From positions 62,001 to 126,000 of the forward strand of contig JAVBXY010000035.1 of the NCBI GenBank assembly GCA_030824275.1: a DNA stretch of 64,000 bases. The letters are read 5' to 3'. The notes under the pieces are model-generated. The model was not told where the DNA came from and searched no databases. It worked only from the letters and a program-made list of their open reading frames with translations. Both the position numbers and the translations under genes were made by a program. The stretch comes from Rhodocyclaceae bacterium (GTDB lineage: Bacteria; Pseudomonadota; Gammaproteobacteria; Burkholderiales; Rhodocyclaceae). Positions 1-9,000 of this stretch are shown here, one piece after another (position 1 is the first letter of the stretch; every line of letters starts with the position of its first letter).

Positions 1-795
1 GTCATGCCGCAGGCGTTGGCGGCGCTGAAGGCCACCGGCCTGACGCCGGAGTCCGTGGACTACGTGATCCTTACCCACATCCACCTCGACCATGCCGGCG
101 GCGCCGGCGCGATGATGGATGCATTCCCCAACGCAAAGCTGGTCGTGCATCCGCGCGGCGCCCGCCACATGGCCGAGCCCTCGAAGCTGATGGCCGGCGT
201 CGAAGCGGTTTATGGCAAGGAACGGGCGCGGGAGATGTACGGCGTACTGCAACCAATACCTGTCGAACGCATCATCGAGGCCCATGACAACACGACGTTG
301 AAACTCGGCAGCCGCGAGCTGCTCTGCATCGACGCGCCCGGCCACGCCCGCCATCACATCGCCATCGTCGACAAACAGACCTCGGGCATTTTCAGCGGCG
401 ACACTTTCGGTATCAGCTACCGGGAATGCGACGTGGACGGCCGGCCCTTCCTCTTCCCGTCCACGACGCCCTCGCAGTTCGATCCCGTGGAAATGCGTGA
501 CTCCATCGAACGCATGATCAGCTTCGAACCGGAAGCCATGTACCTGACCCACTACAGCCGCATCGCCCCGCCACGCCGACTGGCGCAGGAGGTGTTGCGG
601 CGCATGGACGAATGCGTGCGCATCGCAAAAGTCGGCTCCGGTGATACGGCGAAGATCGAAAAGGACATGGCCGCCTACCTGCTGACCGAAGCACACGCAC
701 ACGGCTGCAAGCTATCCGATACGGAAATCCTCGACATCTGGGCGCTGGATCTGGAACTCAACGCCCAGGGCATCGCCCTCTGGGCGCAGGGATGA
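1..795 (+). CDS. MBL-fold metallo-hydrolase (5' end outside window)
   Basis: Metallo-beta-lactamase-fold hydrolase of unknown substrate. The zinc signature HIHLDH lies about 25 codons after the first visible ATG at position 4. Further metal ligands appear to be the H in GHARHH, the D in FSGDTFG and the H in YLTHYSR. In this family the HxHxDH motif usually follows 50 or more residues, and the frame is open to the window edge, so the true start is probably upstream and the gene is recorded as partial. A copy of the dispersed 24-bp repeat (627-650) is read here as KVGSGDTA, in a helical C-terminal region outside the metal site. The gene ends just before a bidirectional hairpin shared with the convergent tRNA genes. 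Confidence 0.8.
   Translation, partial: VMPQALAALKATGLTPESVDYVILTHIHLDHAGGAGAMMDAFPNAKLVVHPRGARHMAEPSKLMAGVEAVYGKERAREMYGVLQPIPVERIIEAHDNTTLKLGSRELLCIDAPGHARHHIAIVDKQTSGIFSGDTFGISYRECDVDGRPFLFPSTTPSQFDPVEMRDSIERMISFEPEAMYLTHYSRIAPPRRLAQEVLRRMDECVRIAKVGSGDTAKIEKDMAAYLLTEAHAHGCKLSDTEILDIWALDLELNAQGIALWAQG
627..650 (-). repeat. Dispersed 24-bp repeat, copy 1
   Basis: The plus strand reads AAAAGTCGGCTCCGGTG then ATACGGC. It differs from the consensus (AAAAGTCGGCGCTGGCG, RYACGGC) at a few positions. It lies inside the metallo-hydrolase gene and keeps the frame. Strand is given for the orientation that ends in GACTTTT. Confidence 0.75.
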
Positions 796-810
796 TCAGC
801 ATGCGTTAAC

Positions 811-844
811 GAAAAACGCCAGCCCGTTCAGGCTGGCGTTTTTC
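811..844. terminator. Bidirectional Rho-independent terminator
   Basis: The stem AAAACGCCAGCC pairs with GGCTGGCGTTTT around a 6-base loop, with A and T tracts on either side. It can end both the metallo-hydrolase transcript (plus) and the tRNA-Ala/tRNA-Glu transcript (minus). Confidence 0.85.
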
Positions 845-851
845 TTGATGC

Positions 852-927
852 TGGCGTCCCCACGGGGATTCGAACCCCGGTTCATACCGTGAAAGGGTAT
901 TGTCCTAGGCCTCTAGACGATAGGGAC
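852..927 (-). tRNA. tRNA-Glu (anticodon UUC)
   Basis: A 76-nt cloverleaf on the minus strand with encoded CCA. The acceptor stem GTCCCTA pairs with TGGGGAC. The anticodon loop contains CTTTCAC, giving anticodon UUC, and the T-arm is GGTTCGAATCC. It lies 7 bases downstream of tRNA-Ala and is probably co-transcribed with it. Confidence 0.97.
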
Positions 928-934
928 TTATCGT

Positions 935-1010
<76 letters not shown>

Positions 1011-1024
1011 ACAAGAGAGGCCGC

Positions 1025-1053
1025 ATTATAGGGAGCCGTTTCCGGCCTGTAAA
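1025..1053 (-). promoter_or_regulatory. Sigma-70 promoter of the tRNA-Ala/Glu unit
   Basis: On the minus strand TTTACA (1048-1053) and TATAAT (1025-1030) are separated by 17 bases. A GCG-type discriminator follows, as is typical of stringently controlled stable-RNA promoters. The tRNA-Ala 5' end is 14 bases downstream. Confidence 0.85.
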
Positions 1054-1071
1054 CCCTTTCGGGAAACTTTT

Positions 1072-2466
1072 TTACAGCAGCTTGCCGGGATTCATCCGCC
1101 CTGAGGGATCGAGGGCATTTTTGACGGCCCGCATCAGGTCCATTTCGACTTCGCTCTTGTAGCGCAACACTTCCTCGCGCTTGAGCTGGCCGAGGCCGTG
1201 CTCGGCGGAAATGGAGCCGTTCAGCTCATGCACCAGATCGTGCACGATGCGATTCACGGCGGCAGTCTGGGCGATGAAATCACCGTTGGCCTGGGCATTG
1301 GGCTTGGACTGGTTGTAGTGCAGATTGCCGTCGCCGATGTGGCCGAAGCAGACGATGCGCACCTCGGGAAAGCTTGCGCGCAGGGCGGCGTCGGCACGGG
1401 CGATGAATTCGGGGATGCGCGACACCGGCACGGCGACATCGTGCTTGATCGACACGCCCTCGATCTTCTGCGCCTCGGAAACGTTCTCGCGCAGGGCCCA
1501 CAGAGCCGCTGCCTGGGCTTCGCTGGTGGCGAAGGCGGCATCGGTGACCAGGCCAGTCTCCAGCGCCTCCTGCAAGGCCGTTTGCAGCGAATCAGCGAGG
1601 TCATCACGAGCGCCGGAGAGTTCGATCAGTACCTGCCATTCCGGTTGGCCGGAAAGTGGATCGCGAGTGTCGGGGATGTGTTTCAGCACCAGCTCCAGCG
1701 CCGGACGACCGACGATCTCGAAAGCGGTAACGTTATCGCCGGCCGCGTCGCGCAGGCGGCCGAGCAGACGCACGGCCGCCGCCGGATCGGGTACGGCGGC
1801 CCAGGCGGTAGCACGCGTGCGCGGGCGGGGGAAGAGCTTCAGCGTCGCCGCCGTGATCAAGCCCAGGGTGCCTTCGGCACCGATGAACAGGTGTTTGAGG
1901 TCGTAGCCGGTATTGTCCTTGCGCAGACCGCGCAGGCCGTTCCAGATGCGTCCGTCGGGCAGCACGACTTCCAGACCCAGAGTCAGTTCCCGCGTGTTGC
2001 CATAGCGCAGCACCTGTACGCCGCCGGCGTTGGTGGAGAGATTGCCGCCGATGGTGGCGCTGCCTTCGGCGGCCAGTGAGAGCGGAAACAGGCGATCGAC
2101 TGCCGCCGCCGCCTCCTGGACCGCGACCAGGGTGCAACCGGATTCGACGGTGATGGAATTGTTGTCCTGGTCTACGGCGCGAATGCGATTCAGCCGCCGC
2201 AGGCTGACGATGACTTCGCCGCCGGTGGGCGTGGCACCGCCGCACAGGCCCGTGTTGCCGCCCTGCGGCACGATGGCGACACCGGCATCGGCGCAGGAAC
2301 GCACGACCGCTGCAACCTCCTCCGTGCTGCCGGGCAAGGCAACGCAGACTGCGTCACCTCGATAGCGGCCGCGCCAGTCGGTGCGATAGGGTTCGGTGTC
2401 CGTCGCATCGTCGAGGACTCGCTGCTCGCCCAGCAGGCGGCGCAATACAACAATCAGATTATTCAT
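1072..2466 (-). CDS. FAD-linked D-2-hydroxyacid dehydrogenase (GlcD/D2HGDH family)
   Basis: Flavoprotein of 464 aa that should oxidise a D-2-hydroxyacid such as D-lactate, glycolate or D-2-hydroxyglutarate and pass electrons to the quinone pool or an electron-transfer protein. The N-terminal PCMH-type FAD domain shows PQGGNTGLCGG near residue 70 and GSATIGGNLSTNAGG near residue 135. The C-terminal FAD-oxidase domain shows HIGDGNLHYN near residue 370 and EHGLGQLKREEV near residue 423. Length is normal for single-subunit members. No GlcE/GlcF partner genes adjoin it, which favours the single-chain D-lactate or D-2-hydroxyglutarate type; the substrate cannot be fixed from sequence. It overlaps the upstream patatin gene by 4 bases and is last in a phaR-rimO-patatin run. 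Confidence 0.85.
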   Translation of the reverse strand: MNNLIVVLRRLLGEQRVLDDATDTEPYRTDWRGRYRGDAVCVALPGSTEEVAAVVRSCADAGVAIVPQGGNTGLCGGATPTGGEVIVSLRRLNRIRAVDQDNNSITVESGCTLVAVQEAAAAVDRLFPLSLAAEGSATIGGNLSTNAGGVQVLRYGNTRELTLGLEVVLPDGRIWNGLRGLRKDNTGYDLKHLFIGAEGTLGLITAATLKLFPRPRTRATAWAAVPDPAAAVRLLGRLRDAAGDNVTAFEIVGRPALELVLKHIPDTRDPLSGQPEWQVLIELSGARDDLADSLQTALQEALETGLVTDAAFATSEAQAAALWALRENVSEAQKIEGVSIKHDVAVPVSRIPEFIARADAALRASFPEVRIVCFGHIGDGNLHYNQSKPNAQANGDFIAQTAAVNRIVHDLVHELNGSISAEHGLGQLKREEVLRYKSEVEMDLMRAVKNALDPSGRMNPGKLL

Positions 2467-3350
2467 GATGACAGGGCGTGTTCAATGGCCGGCAGCATGC
2501 GCTGGACGGCGGCGCGGCCTTCCTCGATGGCTTCGGCGCCGCGATGGTAATCCATCAGGGCCAGATGCCCGAGACGCGGCGCCAGCAGCACGTCCGCCGG
2601 CTCGCCGGCCAATCGACTGCGGGCGATGCGCGACTGCATGATGTGGATGCTGGTGGTCAACACACTGACCATGGACGGCGAGGCATCGCCACTACCATTA
2701 CCATTGCGGCGCAGGCCAACGCTGTGCAGCAGGCGCTTTGACCAGGAGGCCGCGTCGCCGTTGTCCTCGGCATCCACGTCGCTGCGACGCAGGGCGCTGC
2801 CGACGATGTCGGAACCGAGGTCGACGGCGATCACCACCTCGGCATCCATGGCCCGGGCCAGCGATACAGGGACTGGGTTCACCAAGCCACCATCGACCAG
2901 CAGCTTGCCGTTCCGTTCGACGGGCGTAAATAAGCCCGGCAAGGCAATGGATGCGCGCACGGCTTCGACCACCGAGCCCTCGCGCAGCCAGATTTCGCGG
3001 CCACTGGCCAGATCGGTGGCGACGCAGGCGAAGGGCAGGTCGAGTCTGGCAATTTCGTGATCAACAAAATTGCGCGAAAAGAAGTCGACCAGCTTGTCGC
3101 CCTTGATCAGGCCGCCGGAAAAACTCACGTCGAGCAGGCTCAGCACATCCTTCCAGGCCAGCCTGGTCACCCACTGTTCAAGCTTGTCGAGGTCGCCATT
3201 GGCGTGGGCTGCGGCAACAAAAGCGCCAATGGAGCAACCGACCACGAGGTCGGGGACATGACCGGCCTCGGCCAGGGCGCGAATGACGCCGATGTGGGCC
3301 CAGCCACGGGCGGAGCCGCTACCGAGGACGAGGCCCAGCTTGCGCGTCAT
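2463..3350 (-). CDS. Patatin-like phospholipase, RssA/NTE family
   Basis: Serine lipid acyl hydrolase of 295 aa. The oxyanion loop is [12 protein letters not shown] (residues 10-21). The nucleophile elbow is GCSIG with Ser40, and the catalytic aspartate is in [11 protein letters not shown] (Asp153). The Ser-Asp dyad is therefore intact. Bacterial RssA-like proteins act on membrane lipids or lysophospholipids, but the substrate here is unknown. It overlaps rimO upstream by 4 bases (ATGA) and the FAD dehydrogenase downstream by 4 bases, so the three are almost certainly translationally coupled. Confidence 0.88.
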   Translation of the reverse strand: MTRKLGLVLGSGSARGWAHIGVIRALAEAGHVPDLVVGCSIGAFVAAAHANGDLDKLEQWVTRLAWKDVLSLLDVSFSGGLIKGDKLVDFFSRNFVDHEIARLDLPFACVATDLASGREIWLREGSVVEAVRASIALPGLFTPVERNGKLLVDGGLVNPVPVSLARAMDAEVVIAVDLGSDIVGSALRRSDVDAEDNGDAASWSKRLLHSVGLRRNGNGSGDASPSMVSVLTTSIHIMQSRIARSRLAGEPADVLLAPRLGHLALMDYHRGAEAIEEGRAAVQRMLPAIEHALSS

Positions 3351-4699
3351 TCCGGCGCGGCGCTCAACTCGGCATAGAGATCATGGACGTCGCAATCGGT
3401 GACGGTGACCTCGGCAAACTCGCCGATTTCCAGGTCATGGCCGTCGCTGATATAGACCAGCCCATCCACGTCCGGCGCATCGCCCTCGGAGCGGGCAATG
3501 GCGCCCTCCTCGTCGATGTCGTCCACCAGCACGGTGATGCGGCGACCGATCTTGCGCTCCAGGCGCTGCGTCGAGATGTCTTCCTGATGGCGCAGCAGGC
3601 GGGCCTTGCGCTCTTCGCGCAATTCCTCGGACATGGCGCCCGGCAACTCGTTGGCCGTCGCACCCTCGACCGGCGAATAGGAAAAGGCGCCAACGCGGTC
3701 GATCTGGGCCTCGTCGAGGAAGTCGAGCAGTTCGTTGAACTCGGCCTCGGTCTCGCCGGGGAAGCCGGTGATGAAGGTGCTGCGGATGGTGAGGTCAGGC
3801 ACTTCGCGACGCCAGGCGGCGATGCGGTCAAGCACCTTCTCCGCCGAAGCCGGGCGCTTCATCAGCTTAAGGATGCGCGGACTGGCATGCTGGAAGGGCA
3901 CATCGAGATAGGGCAGGATTTTCCCTTCCGCCATCAGCGGAATCAGGTCGTCCACGCTGGGATAGGGATAGACGTAGTGCAGGCGCACCCACATGTCCAT
4001 GTCGCCGAGGGCGCGAGCCAGCTCCAGCAGGCGTGTCTTCACCGGCTTGCCACCATGAAAGCCGGTACGGTACTTGACGTCGACACCGTAGGCGCTGGTG
4101 TCCTGGGAGATCACCAACAGTTCCTTGACGCCGGCATCGCGCAGTACCTCGGCTTCGTGCAGCACTTCGCCGATGGGCCGCGAGACGAGATCGCCGCGCA
4201 GCGAGGGAATGATGCAGAAGCTGCAACGGTGATTGCAGCCTTCGGAAATTTTCAGATAGGCGTAGTGGTCCGGCGTCAGGCGAATGCCCTGCTCGGGCAC
4301 CAGATCGACAAAGGGATCATGAACCGGGGGAAGGTGGGCATGCACCGCCTCCATGACTTCCTGCGTCGCATGCGGGCCGGTGACGGCAAGCACTTTCGGA
4401 TGCGTCTGCCGCACGATGTCACCTTTGGCACCGAGACAGCCGGTGACGATGACCTTGCCGTTCTCGGCCAGAGCCTCACCGATGGCGTCGAGAGATTCCT
4501 CGACCGCCGCATCGATGAAGCCGCAGGTGTTCACCACGACGAGGTCGGCACCCTCATGGCTGCCGGCGATGTCATATCCCTCGGTCCGCAAGCGGGTCAG
4601 GATCAGTTCGGCATCGGAGGCGGCCTTGGGGCAACCGAGGGAAACGAAACCGACGGTTGGCGTGCGGGTCTTGCGCTTACTTTTGGTACTGCTGGTCAC
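3347..4699 (-). CDS. rimO: Ribosomal protein S12 methylthiotransferase RimO
   Basis: Radical-SAM enzyme of 450 aa that adds a methylthio group to the conserved aspartate of ribosomal protein S12. The N-terminal UPF0004 domain carries the auxiliary-cluster cysteines Cys23, Cys59 and Cys88. The radical-SAM cluster motif is GCNHRCSFC (Cys155, Cys159, Cys162). The C-terminal TRAM domain follows [11 protein letters not shown]. The start is GTG at 4699, four bases after the phaR stop, so translation is probably coupled to phaR. MiaB is the related alternative, but the [13 protein letters not shown] block and the C-terminus fit RimO. Confidence 0.95.
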   Translation of the reverse strand: MTSSTKSKRKTRTPTVGFVSLGCPKAASDAELILTRLRTEGYDIAGSHEGADLVVVNTCGFIDAAVEESLDAIGEALAENGKVIVTGCLGAKGDIVRQTHPKVLAVTGPHATQEVMEAVHAHLPPVHDPFVDLVPEQGIRLTPDHYAYLKISEGCNHRCSFCIIPSLRGDLVSRPIGEVLHEAEVLRDAGVKELLVISQDTSAYGVDVKYRTGFHGGKPVKTRLLELARALGDMDMWVRLHYVYPYPSVDDLIPLMAEGKILPYLDVPFQHASPRILKLMKRPASAEKVLDRIAAWRREVPDLTIRSTFITGFPGETEAEFNELLDFLDEAQIDRVGAFSYSPVEGATANELPGAMSEELREERKARLLRHQEDISTQRLERKIGRRITVLVDDIDEEGAIARSEGDAPDVDGLVYISDGHDLEIGEFAEVTVTDCDVHDLYAELSAAPE

Positions 4700-4703
4700 T
4701 TGA

Positions 4704-5258
4704 CTACTTCTTGTCCGTAGTGGTCTCGCCCGGCTCCACGTAAATGCCGGGGAACATTTTGCGGGTCTGCTCCTGCATGCTTTCCTGCATCTGCTGGAAC
4801 ATCTTCTGGCTCTGGTCCACGTAGGCGCCCATCATGTGCTGCATGGCCGGCCCCTGGAAGTTGAGAAACTGGGCCCAGAGATCCTGACTGTTGCCGGCGT
4901 TGTCGCCGTAAATCGTCTTGGCCTGGTCCTTCAGCTTGGTCTGCATATCAGTGAAGGCCTTGATGTTGTTTTCGAGATAGCGGCCCATCATGCCCTGCAT
5001 GGCATTGCCATAGAAGCGGATCATCTGCGCCAGCAGTTCGGAAGAGAACATCGGCGCGCCGCCGGCTTCCTCTTCGAGAATGATCTGGAGCAGGATGGCA
5101 CGGGTGAGATCGTCGCCAGTCTTGGCGTCGATGACCTGGAAAATCTCGAGCCCCAGAACCAGTTCCTTGACGTCGGCCAGCGTGATGTAGGTGCTGGTAC
5201 GGGTGTCGTACAAGCGGCGGTTCGGGTATTTCTTTATCAGTCGGCTCTGCTCGGCCAT
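4704..5258 (-). CDS. phaR: Polyhydroxyalkanoate synthesis repressor PhaR
   Basis: DNA- and granule-binding repressor of phasin and PHA genes, 184 aa from the chosen start. The N-terminal PHB/PHA accumulation regulator DNA-binding domain begins [19 protein letters not shown], followed by a glutamine- and methionine-rich C-terminal region that binds polymer in known homologues. A TTG 15 bases upstream is also open, but it sits inside the Shine-Dalgarno GGAGGAG; the ATG at 5258 is six bases downstream of that site and is preferred. phaR is separated from phaB by a strong terminator and leads the rimO transcription unit. By homology it would sense PHA granules and free phasin expression when polymer is made. 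Confidence 0.92.
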   Translation of the reverse strand: MAEQSRLIKKYPNRRLYDTRTSTYITLADVKELVLGLEIFQVIDAKTGDDLTRAILLQIILEEEAGGAPMFSSELLAQMIRFYGNAMQGMMGRYLENNIKAFTDMQTKLKDQAKTIYGDNAGNSQDLWAQFLNFQGPAMQHMMGAYVDQSQKMFQQMQESMQEQTRKMFPGIYVEPGETTTDKK

Positions 5259-5295
5259 TGCGTTCTCCTCCAAAAAACCTCGATGAATCTAGGGT

Positions 5296-5329
5296 AACAA
5301 AAGCCAACCCCCGCTGACGCGGGGGTTGG
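5296..5329 (-). terminator. Rho-independent terminator after the pha operon
   Basis: CCAACCCCCGC and GCGGGGGTTGG form a perfect 11-bp stem with a 4-base loop. On the minus strand it is followed by CTTTTGTT. It ends the phaC-phaB-phaB transcript ahead of phaR. Confidence 0.88.
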
Positions 5330-5352
5330 TGTCTTGCCTCAACAATACGGCA

Positions 5353-6093
5353 TCAGCAAAAATGCAGGCCGCCGTTGATGTTCAATGTGGCGCCGGTCAT
5401 ATAACCCGCCAGGTCGGAAGCCAGGTAGGCACAGAGCGCGCCGATTTCCTCGGGCTTGCCGAGGCGGCCCATGGGAATCGTCGAAATGATGGCATCACGC
5501 ACTTCCTGCTTGATCGCCATGACCATGTCGGTGCCGATGTAGCCGGGAGCGATGGCATTCACCGTCACGCCCTTCTTTGCCACTTCGGCGGCGATGGCCT
5601 TGGTGAAGCCGAGGATGCCGGCCTTGGCGGCTGAATAGTTGGCCTGGCCAAACTGGCCCTTGACGCCATTCACCGACGAAATGTTGATCACCCGGCCCCA
5701 GCCGCGATCCGCCATGCCGGTCAGCACATGGTGAGTCACGTTGAAGACGGAATCCAGATTGGTGGACAGCACCGCGTCCCACTGGCCCTTGTCCATTTTC
5801 TTGAACATGGCGTCGCGGGTGATGCCGGCATTATTCACCAGCACGTCCACGGGACCGACTTCGGCCTCCAGCTTCTTCACCATGGCGGCAACCGCCTCGT
5901 AATCGGTGACGTCCGCTTCGGCGACGACAAAATCGAAGCCCTCGGCCTTCATCTTGGCCAGCCATTCGTCCTTGGGCGGGAAACCCGGCAGACAGTTCGC
6001 GGCAACGGTGAAACCACCCTGAGCCAGCGCCTTGCAGATCGCCGTGCCCAGACCACCCATCGCGCCCGTTACCAATGCAACTCGTTTTGCCAT
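5353..6093 (-). CDS. phaB: Acetoacetyl-CoA reductase, copy 1
   Basis: NADPH-dependent short-chain dehydrogenase of 246 aa that reduces acetoacetyl-CoA to (R)-3-hydroxybutyryl-CoA, the monomer used by PhaC. The cofactor loop is TGAMGGLG (residues 9-16). The NNAG motif is at 87-90 and the catalytic residues are Ser140, Tyr153 and Lys157. The PhaB-typical SSVNG...GQFGQANYSAAKAG block is present. It is the second of two tandem phaB genes, about 75 bases after copy 2, and ends before a terminator. No phaA (beta-ketothiolase) is in this window. Confidence 0.92.
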   Translation of the reverse strand: MAKRVALVTGAMGGLGTAICKALAQGGFTVAANCLPGFPPKDEWLAKMKAEGFDFVVAEADVTDYEAVAAMVKKLEAEVGPVDVLVNNAGITRDAMFKKMDKGQWDAVLSTNLDSVFNVTHHVLTGMADRGWGRVINISSVNGVKGQFGQANYSAAKAGILGFTKAIAAEVAKKGVTVNAIAPGYIGTDMVMAIKQEVRDAIISTIPMGRLGKPEEIGALCAYLASDLAGYMTGATLNINGGLHFC

Positions 6094-6127
6094 TTTGCTA
6101 CTTCCTTAACGACGATAAAACTTGTGC

Positions 6128-6163
6128 GAAGGGCGGACGCACTGCAAGGCGCGTCCGCCCTTC
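6128..6163. other. Intercistronic hairpin between the two phaB genes
   Basis: GAAGGGCGGACGC pairs perfectly with GCGTCCGCCCTTC (13 bp) in the 75-base gap between the paralogues. There is no T-run after it on the minus strand, so it may protect or attenuate mRNA rather than terminate fully. Confidence 0.6.
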
Positions 6164-6168
6164 CGGCA

Positions 6169-6909
6169 TCAGAACATGTGCTGACCGCCGTTGATCGATA
6201 TGTTGGCGCCGGTGACAAAGGCCGCCTCTTCCGAGGACAAGTAGGCCACCAGGCCCGCGACCTCTTCCGGCTTGCCCAGACGCGACATGGGAATCTGCGG
6301 CAGGATCTTGCTGTCCAGCACTTCCTGCGGAATCGCCATGACCATCTTGGTGCCGATGTAGCCCGGGGAAATCGTGTTGACCGTCACGCCCTTCTTGGCC
6401 ACTTCCAGCGCCAGCGCCTTGGTGAAGCCGTGCATGCCGGCCTTGGCGGCGGCATAGTTGGTCTGACCGAAAGCACCCTTCTGGCCATTGACGGAAGAGA
6501 TATTGATGACACGGCCCCAGCCGCGCTCCATCATGCCGTCCATGACCTGCTTGGTCATGTTGAAGACGGAATCCAGGTTGGTTTTCATGACCACGTCCCA
6601 ATCGGACTTGGTCATTTTCTTGAAGGTCATGTCGCGGGTGATACCAGCATTATTCACCAGCACATCCACCGGACCGAGGTCCTTGGTGATCTGGTCCACG
6701 CAGGCCTTGGCCGAATCGAAATCGCCGACGTCGCAGGGATAGGCCTTGAAGCCGTAGCCCATGTCGTTCATGCCGCGCAGCCAATCCTGCGCCTTGGTGT
6801 TGCTGGGGCTGTAGGTGGTCACCACCTTGTAGCCGAGCGCGGCCAGCTTGATGCAGATCGCTTCGCCAAGACCGCCCATCCCGCCGGTTACCAATGCCAC
6901 TCGTTGCAT
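6169..6909 (-). CDS. phaB: Acetoacetyl-CoA reductase, copy 2
   Basis: Second short-chain dehydrogenase of 246 aa with the same predicted reaction as copy 1. The cofactor loop is TGGMGGLG. NNAG and the catalytic Ser139, Tyr152 and Lys156 are intact, and SSVNGQKGAFGQTNYAAAKAG is PhaB-like. The copies share length and architecture but differ at many residues, notably in the region around residues 30-75. The duplication is therefore old or the genes were acquired separately. It has a good Shine-Dalgarno (GAGGAG) and lies between phaC and copy 1. Two reductases could differ in cofactor preference or chain length; this is inference. Confidence 0.92.
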   Translation of the reverse strand: MQRVALVTGGMGGLGEAICIKLAALGYKVVTTYSPSNTKAQDWLRGMNDMGYGFKAYPCDVGDFDSAKACVDQITKDLGPVDVLVNNAGITRDMTFKKMTKSDWDVVMKTNLDSVFNMTKQVMDGMMERGWGRVINISSVNGQKGAFGQTNYAAAKAGMHGFTKALALEVAKKGVTVNTISPGYIGTKMVMAIPQEVLDSKILPQIPMSRLGKPEEVAGLVAYLSSEEAAFVTGANISINGGQHMF

Positions 6910-6954
6910 GTGAATCTCCTCGTGTTATTTTTTGGTGCGGGGTTGCTGCTGCGT

Positions 6955-6986
6955 CACCGGGGAAGACCCCTCGCTTATCCCCGGTG
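6955..6986. other. Intercistronic hairpin between phaC and phaB
   Basis: CACCGGGGA and TCCCCGGTG form a perfect 9-bp stem around a 14-base loop in the phaC-phaB gap. No T-run follows on the minus strand, so an mRNA-stability or partial-termination element is more likely than a full terminator. Confidence 0.5.
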
Positions 6987-6992
6987 TTTCCA

Positions 6993-8687
6993 TTATGCCT
7001 TTTCCTTGACGTAGCGGCCGGGTGCCGGCTCGCCCGGCGGATGCAATTTGCTACCAAGCCGGCCACGAGCGGGAAGCTCGCCGCCATCGTGGCGCTTCAG
7101 CCATTCTGCCCACAGCGGCCACCAGCTGCCCTTGACTTCGTCGGCACCGTCGAACCAGGCATCGGGATCGGCCTCCGGCTTGTCATTGGTCCAGTAGTTA
7201 CGTTTGTTCTTCGCCGCCGGATTGATCACGCCGGCGATATGGCCGGACGCGCCGAGGACAAAACGAGTTTCGCCACCAAGCAGCTCGCGACCACGATAGG
7301 CGGTCCGCCACGGCACGATATGGTCCTCGCGACTGGCATAGAAGAAGGCCGGCATGTCGAGGCGGGTGAGATCGGCATTGACGCCGCACATGGCCAGCTT
7401 GCCCGGCACGCGCAGACTGTTTTCCAGGTACAGGTTGCGCAGGTACCAGGCGAGGAAAGGGCCGGGCAGATTGGTCGCGTCGGAATTCCAGTAGAGCAGA
7501 TCGAAGGCCGGCGGCGTGTTGCCCTTCATGTAGTTGCCGACCACGTATTGCCAGATCAGGTCATTGGCCCGCAAGGCGGAAAACACCGTCGCCAGTTCGC
7601 GCCCCGGCAGCAACCCGCCCTTGCCGAGACTGGCCTCGCGCGAAGCCACGGAGGCTTCGTCGACGAAATAGCCGATCTCACCGGTTTCGGAAAAGTCCAG
7701 CAAAGTGGTGAGCAGGGTCAGCGAAGCCACCGGGTCTTCGCCGCGCGCCTTGGCGACGGACAGCGCCGCCGCGAGTATCGTGCCGCCGACACAAAAGCCC
7801 AGAGCATTGATCTGCTCCACGTCGCAAATTTCCTGCACCACGCGAATGGCCGCCAGCGGCCCCTGCTCCAGATAGTCGTCCCAAGTGACGTGACCCAAAT
7901 CAGCCTGCGGATTGCGCCAGGAGACGAGGAAGACCGTATTGCCCTGCTCCACCGCATAGCGAACCAGGGAATTTTCCGCTTGCAGATCGAGGATGTAGTA
8001 CTTGTTGATGCAGGGCGGCACCATCAGGAAGGGCCGCTTCGCCACGCTATCGGTCAAGGGCGAGTACTGGATCAGCTGCATCAGCTCGTTTTCATAGACC
8101 ACCGCGCCCGGCGTCGTCGCCAGATTGCGGCCGACCTCGAAGGCGCTGTCGTCGGTCATCGAAATCCGACCCTTGTCGAGATCGTCGATCAGGTTGTTGA
8201 TGCCGCGACGAATGCTCTCGCCATTGGTAGCCAGCGCGGTCTGGACGAACTCGGGATTGGTGGCGATGAAGTTCGACGGCGACAGGGCATCGACCATCTG
8301 CCGCGTCAGGAACTGCATCTGGTTCTTCTTGCGCTCATCGGCCACAGGGGCGGCATCGGCCATGCGCTTCAGTGTCTCGGCGTTGATCAGGTAAGCCTGG
8401 CGCACGTAGTCGTAGATGGGGCTCTCGGCCCAGGCGGGATGCGCAAAACGCTTGTCGCCGGCATCCGGCGCTGCCACCAGAGGAGCGGGCTGATCGGGCG
8501 CCTTGGTCAGCATGCCCTGCCAGAGCTGCGCATGGCGCGCCATCCACTCTTGTTGCAGGGCCTGCAATGTGTTTGCTCCGCCCTGCCATGTTGCCGGATC
8601 GACACCGGCCGGGGGCGCGGCGAGAAACTGCGAAAAGCCCTGCAACAGGGCTTGCAGCGCGGCATTCGGATCAGTGGGGGACGGCAT
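6993..8687 (-). CDS. phaC: Class I poly(3-hydroxyalkanoate) synthase PhaC
   Basis: Polymerises (R)-3-hydroxyacyl-CoA into PHB at the granule surface; 564 aa. The alpha/beta-hydrolase core carries the lipase-like box GFCVGG with nucleophile Cys299. The catalytic Asp is in SREDHIVPW (near residue 454) and the His in GASGHIAGV (near residue 484). The length and single chain fit class I, with no PhaE or PhaR subunit needed. An upstream in-frame start exists, but AAGGAG seven bases before the ATG at 8687 and a promoter ending near 8711 support this shorter form. It leads the phaC-phaB-phaB operon. Confidence 0.95.
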   Translation of the reverse strand: MPSPTDPNAALQALLQGFSQFLAAPPAGVDPATWQGGANTLQALQQEWMARHAQLWQGMLTKAPDQPAPLVAAPDAGDKRFAHPAWAESPIYDYVRQAYLINAETLKRMADAAPVADERKKNQMQFLTRQMVDALSPSNFIATNPEFVQTALATNGESIRRGINNLIDDLDKGRISMTDDSAFEVGRNLATTPGAVVYENELMQLIQYSPLTDSVAKRPFLMVPPCINKYYILDLQAENSLVRYAVEQGNTVFLVSWRNPQADLGHVTWDDYLEQGPLAAIRVVQEICDVEQINALGFCVGGTILAAALSVAKARGEDPVASLTLLTTLLDFSETGEIGYFVDEASVASREASLGKGGLLPGRELATVFSALRANDLIWQYVVGNYMKGNTPPAFDLLYWNSDATNLPGPFLAWYLRNLYLENSLRVPGKLAMCGVNADLTRLDMPAFFYASREDHIVPWRTAYRGRELLGGETRFVLGASGHIAGVINPAAKNKRNYWTNDKPEADPDAWFDGADEVKGSWWPLWAEWLKRHDGGELPARGRLGSKLHPPGEPAPGRYVKEKA

Positions 8688-8710
8688 CCGGGGCTCCTTG
8701 GAACGGGGCG

Positions 8711-8739
8711 ATTTTGCACTGCACAATAATAGGTGTCAA
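8711..8739 (-). promoter_or_regulatory. Probable sigma-70 promoter of phaC
   Basis: On the minus strand TTGACA (8734-8739) and CAAAAT (8711-8716) are separated by 17 bases, about 24 bases ahead of the phaC start. The -35 box is perfect and the -10 is moderate. Confidence 0.65.
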
Positions 8740-8775
8740 GCACGACAACAGGAGCATTGCCCGTAGAATCGGGGC

Positions 8776-9000
8776 ATGTATGTAATCGCGATTGCCTGGC
8801 TCTACATCACCGTGTTGATGGCGGCGACGGAGCCGAATATTACCGCCGGCATCCTTACGTTTGCCTTATACGGTCTGGCGCCGCTGGCCTTGTTCCTGTG
8901 GCTGTTCGGCACGCCGCAGCGGCGGCGGCAATCAGCCCGCGAGGCTGTCGACGATGTGGTGGGTCAGGACGATGGTGCCGATACCCGCCGCGATCAATAG
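8776..9000 (+). CDS. Small membrane protein of unknown function
   Basis: 74 aa, starting MYVIAIAWLYITVLMA. Two hydrophobic segments (about 3-17 and 24-45) are separated by a short polar turn and followed by RRRR-like positive residues, so it is probably a two-span inner-membrane protein with a cytoplasmic tail. Its first 50 residues resemble a small conserved betaproteobacterial family I recognise but cannot name. The last 69 bases overlap the 3' end of the convergent ZIP transporter gene, so the polar C-terminal tail is constrained by the opposite strand. No clear Shine-Dalgarno is visible. Confidence 0.6.
   Translation: MYVIAIAWLYITVLMAATEPNITAGILTFALYGLAPLALFLWLFGTPQRRRQSAREAVDDVVGQDDGADTRRDQ

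Noticed and set aside
3383..4720. A 445-codon plus-strand frame across rimO
   Set aside because: Shadow of rimO; no recognisable protein features.
6894..8729. A 611-codon open frame on the plus strand across phaC
   Set aside because: It is antisense to the well-supported phaC, in the frame that GC-rich codon bias keeps open. It has no family resemblance.
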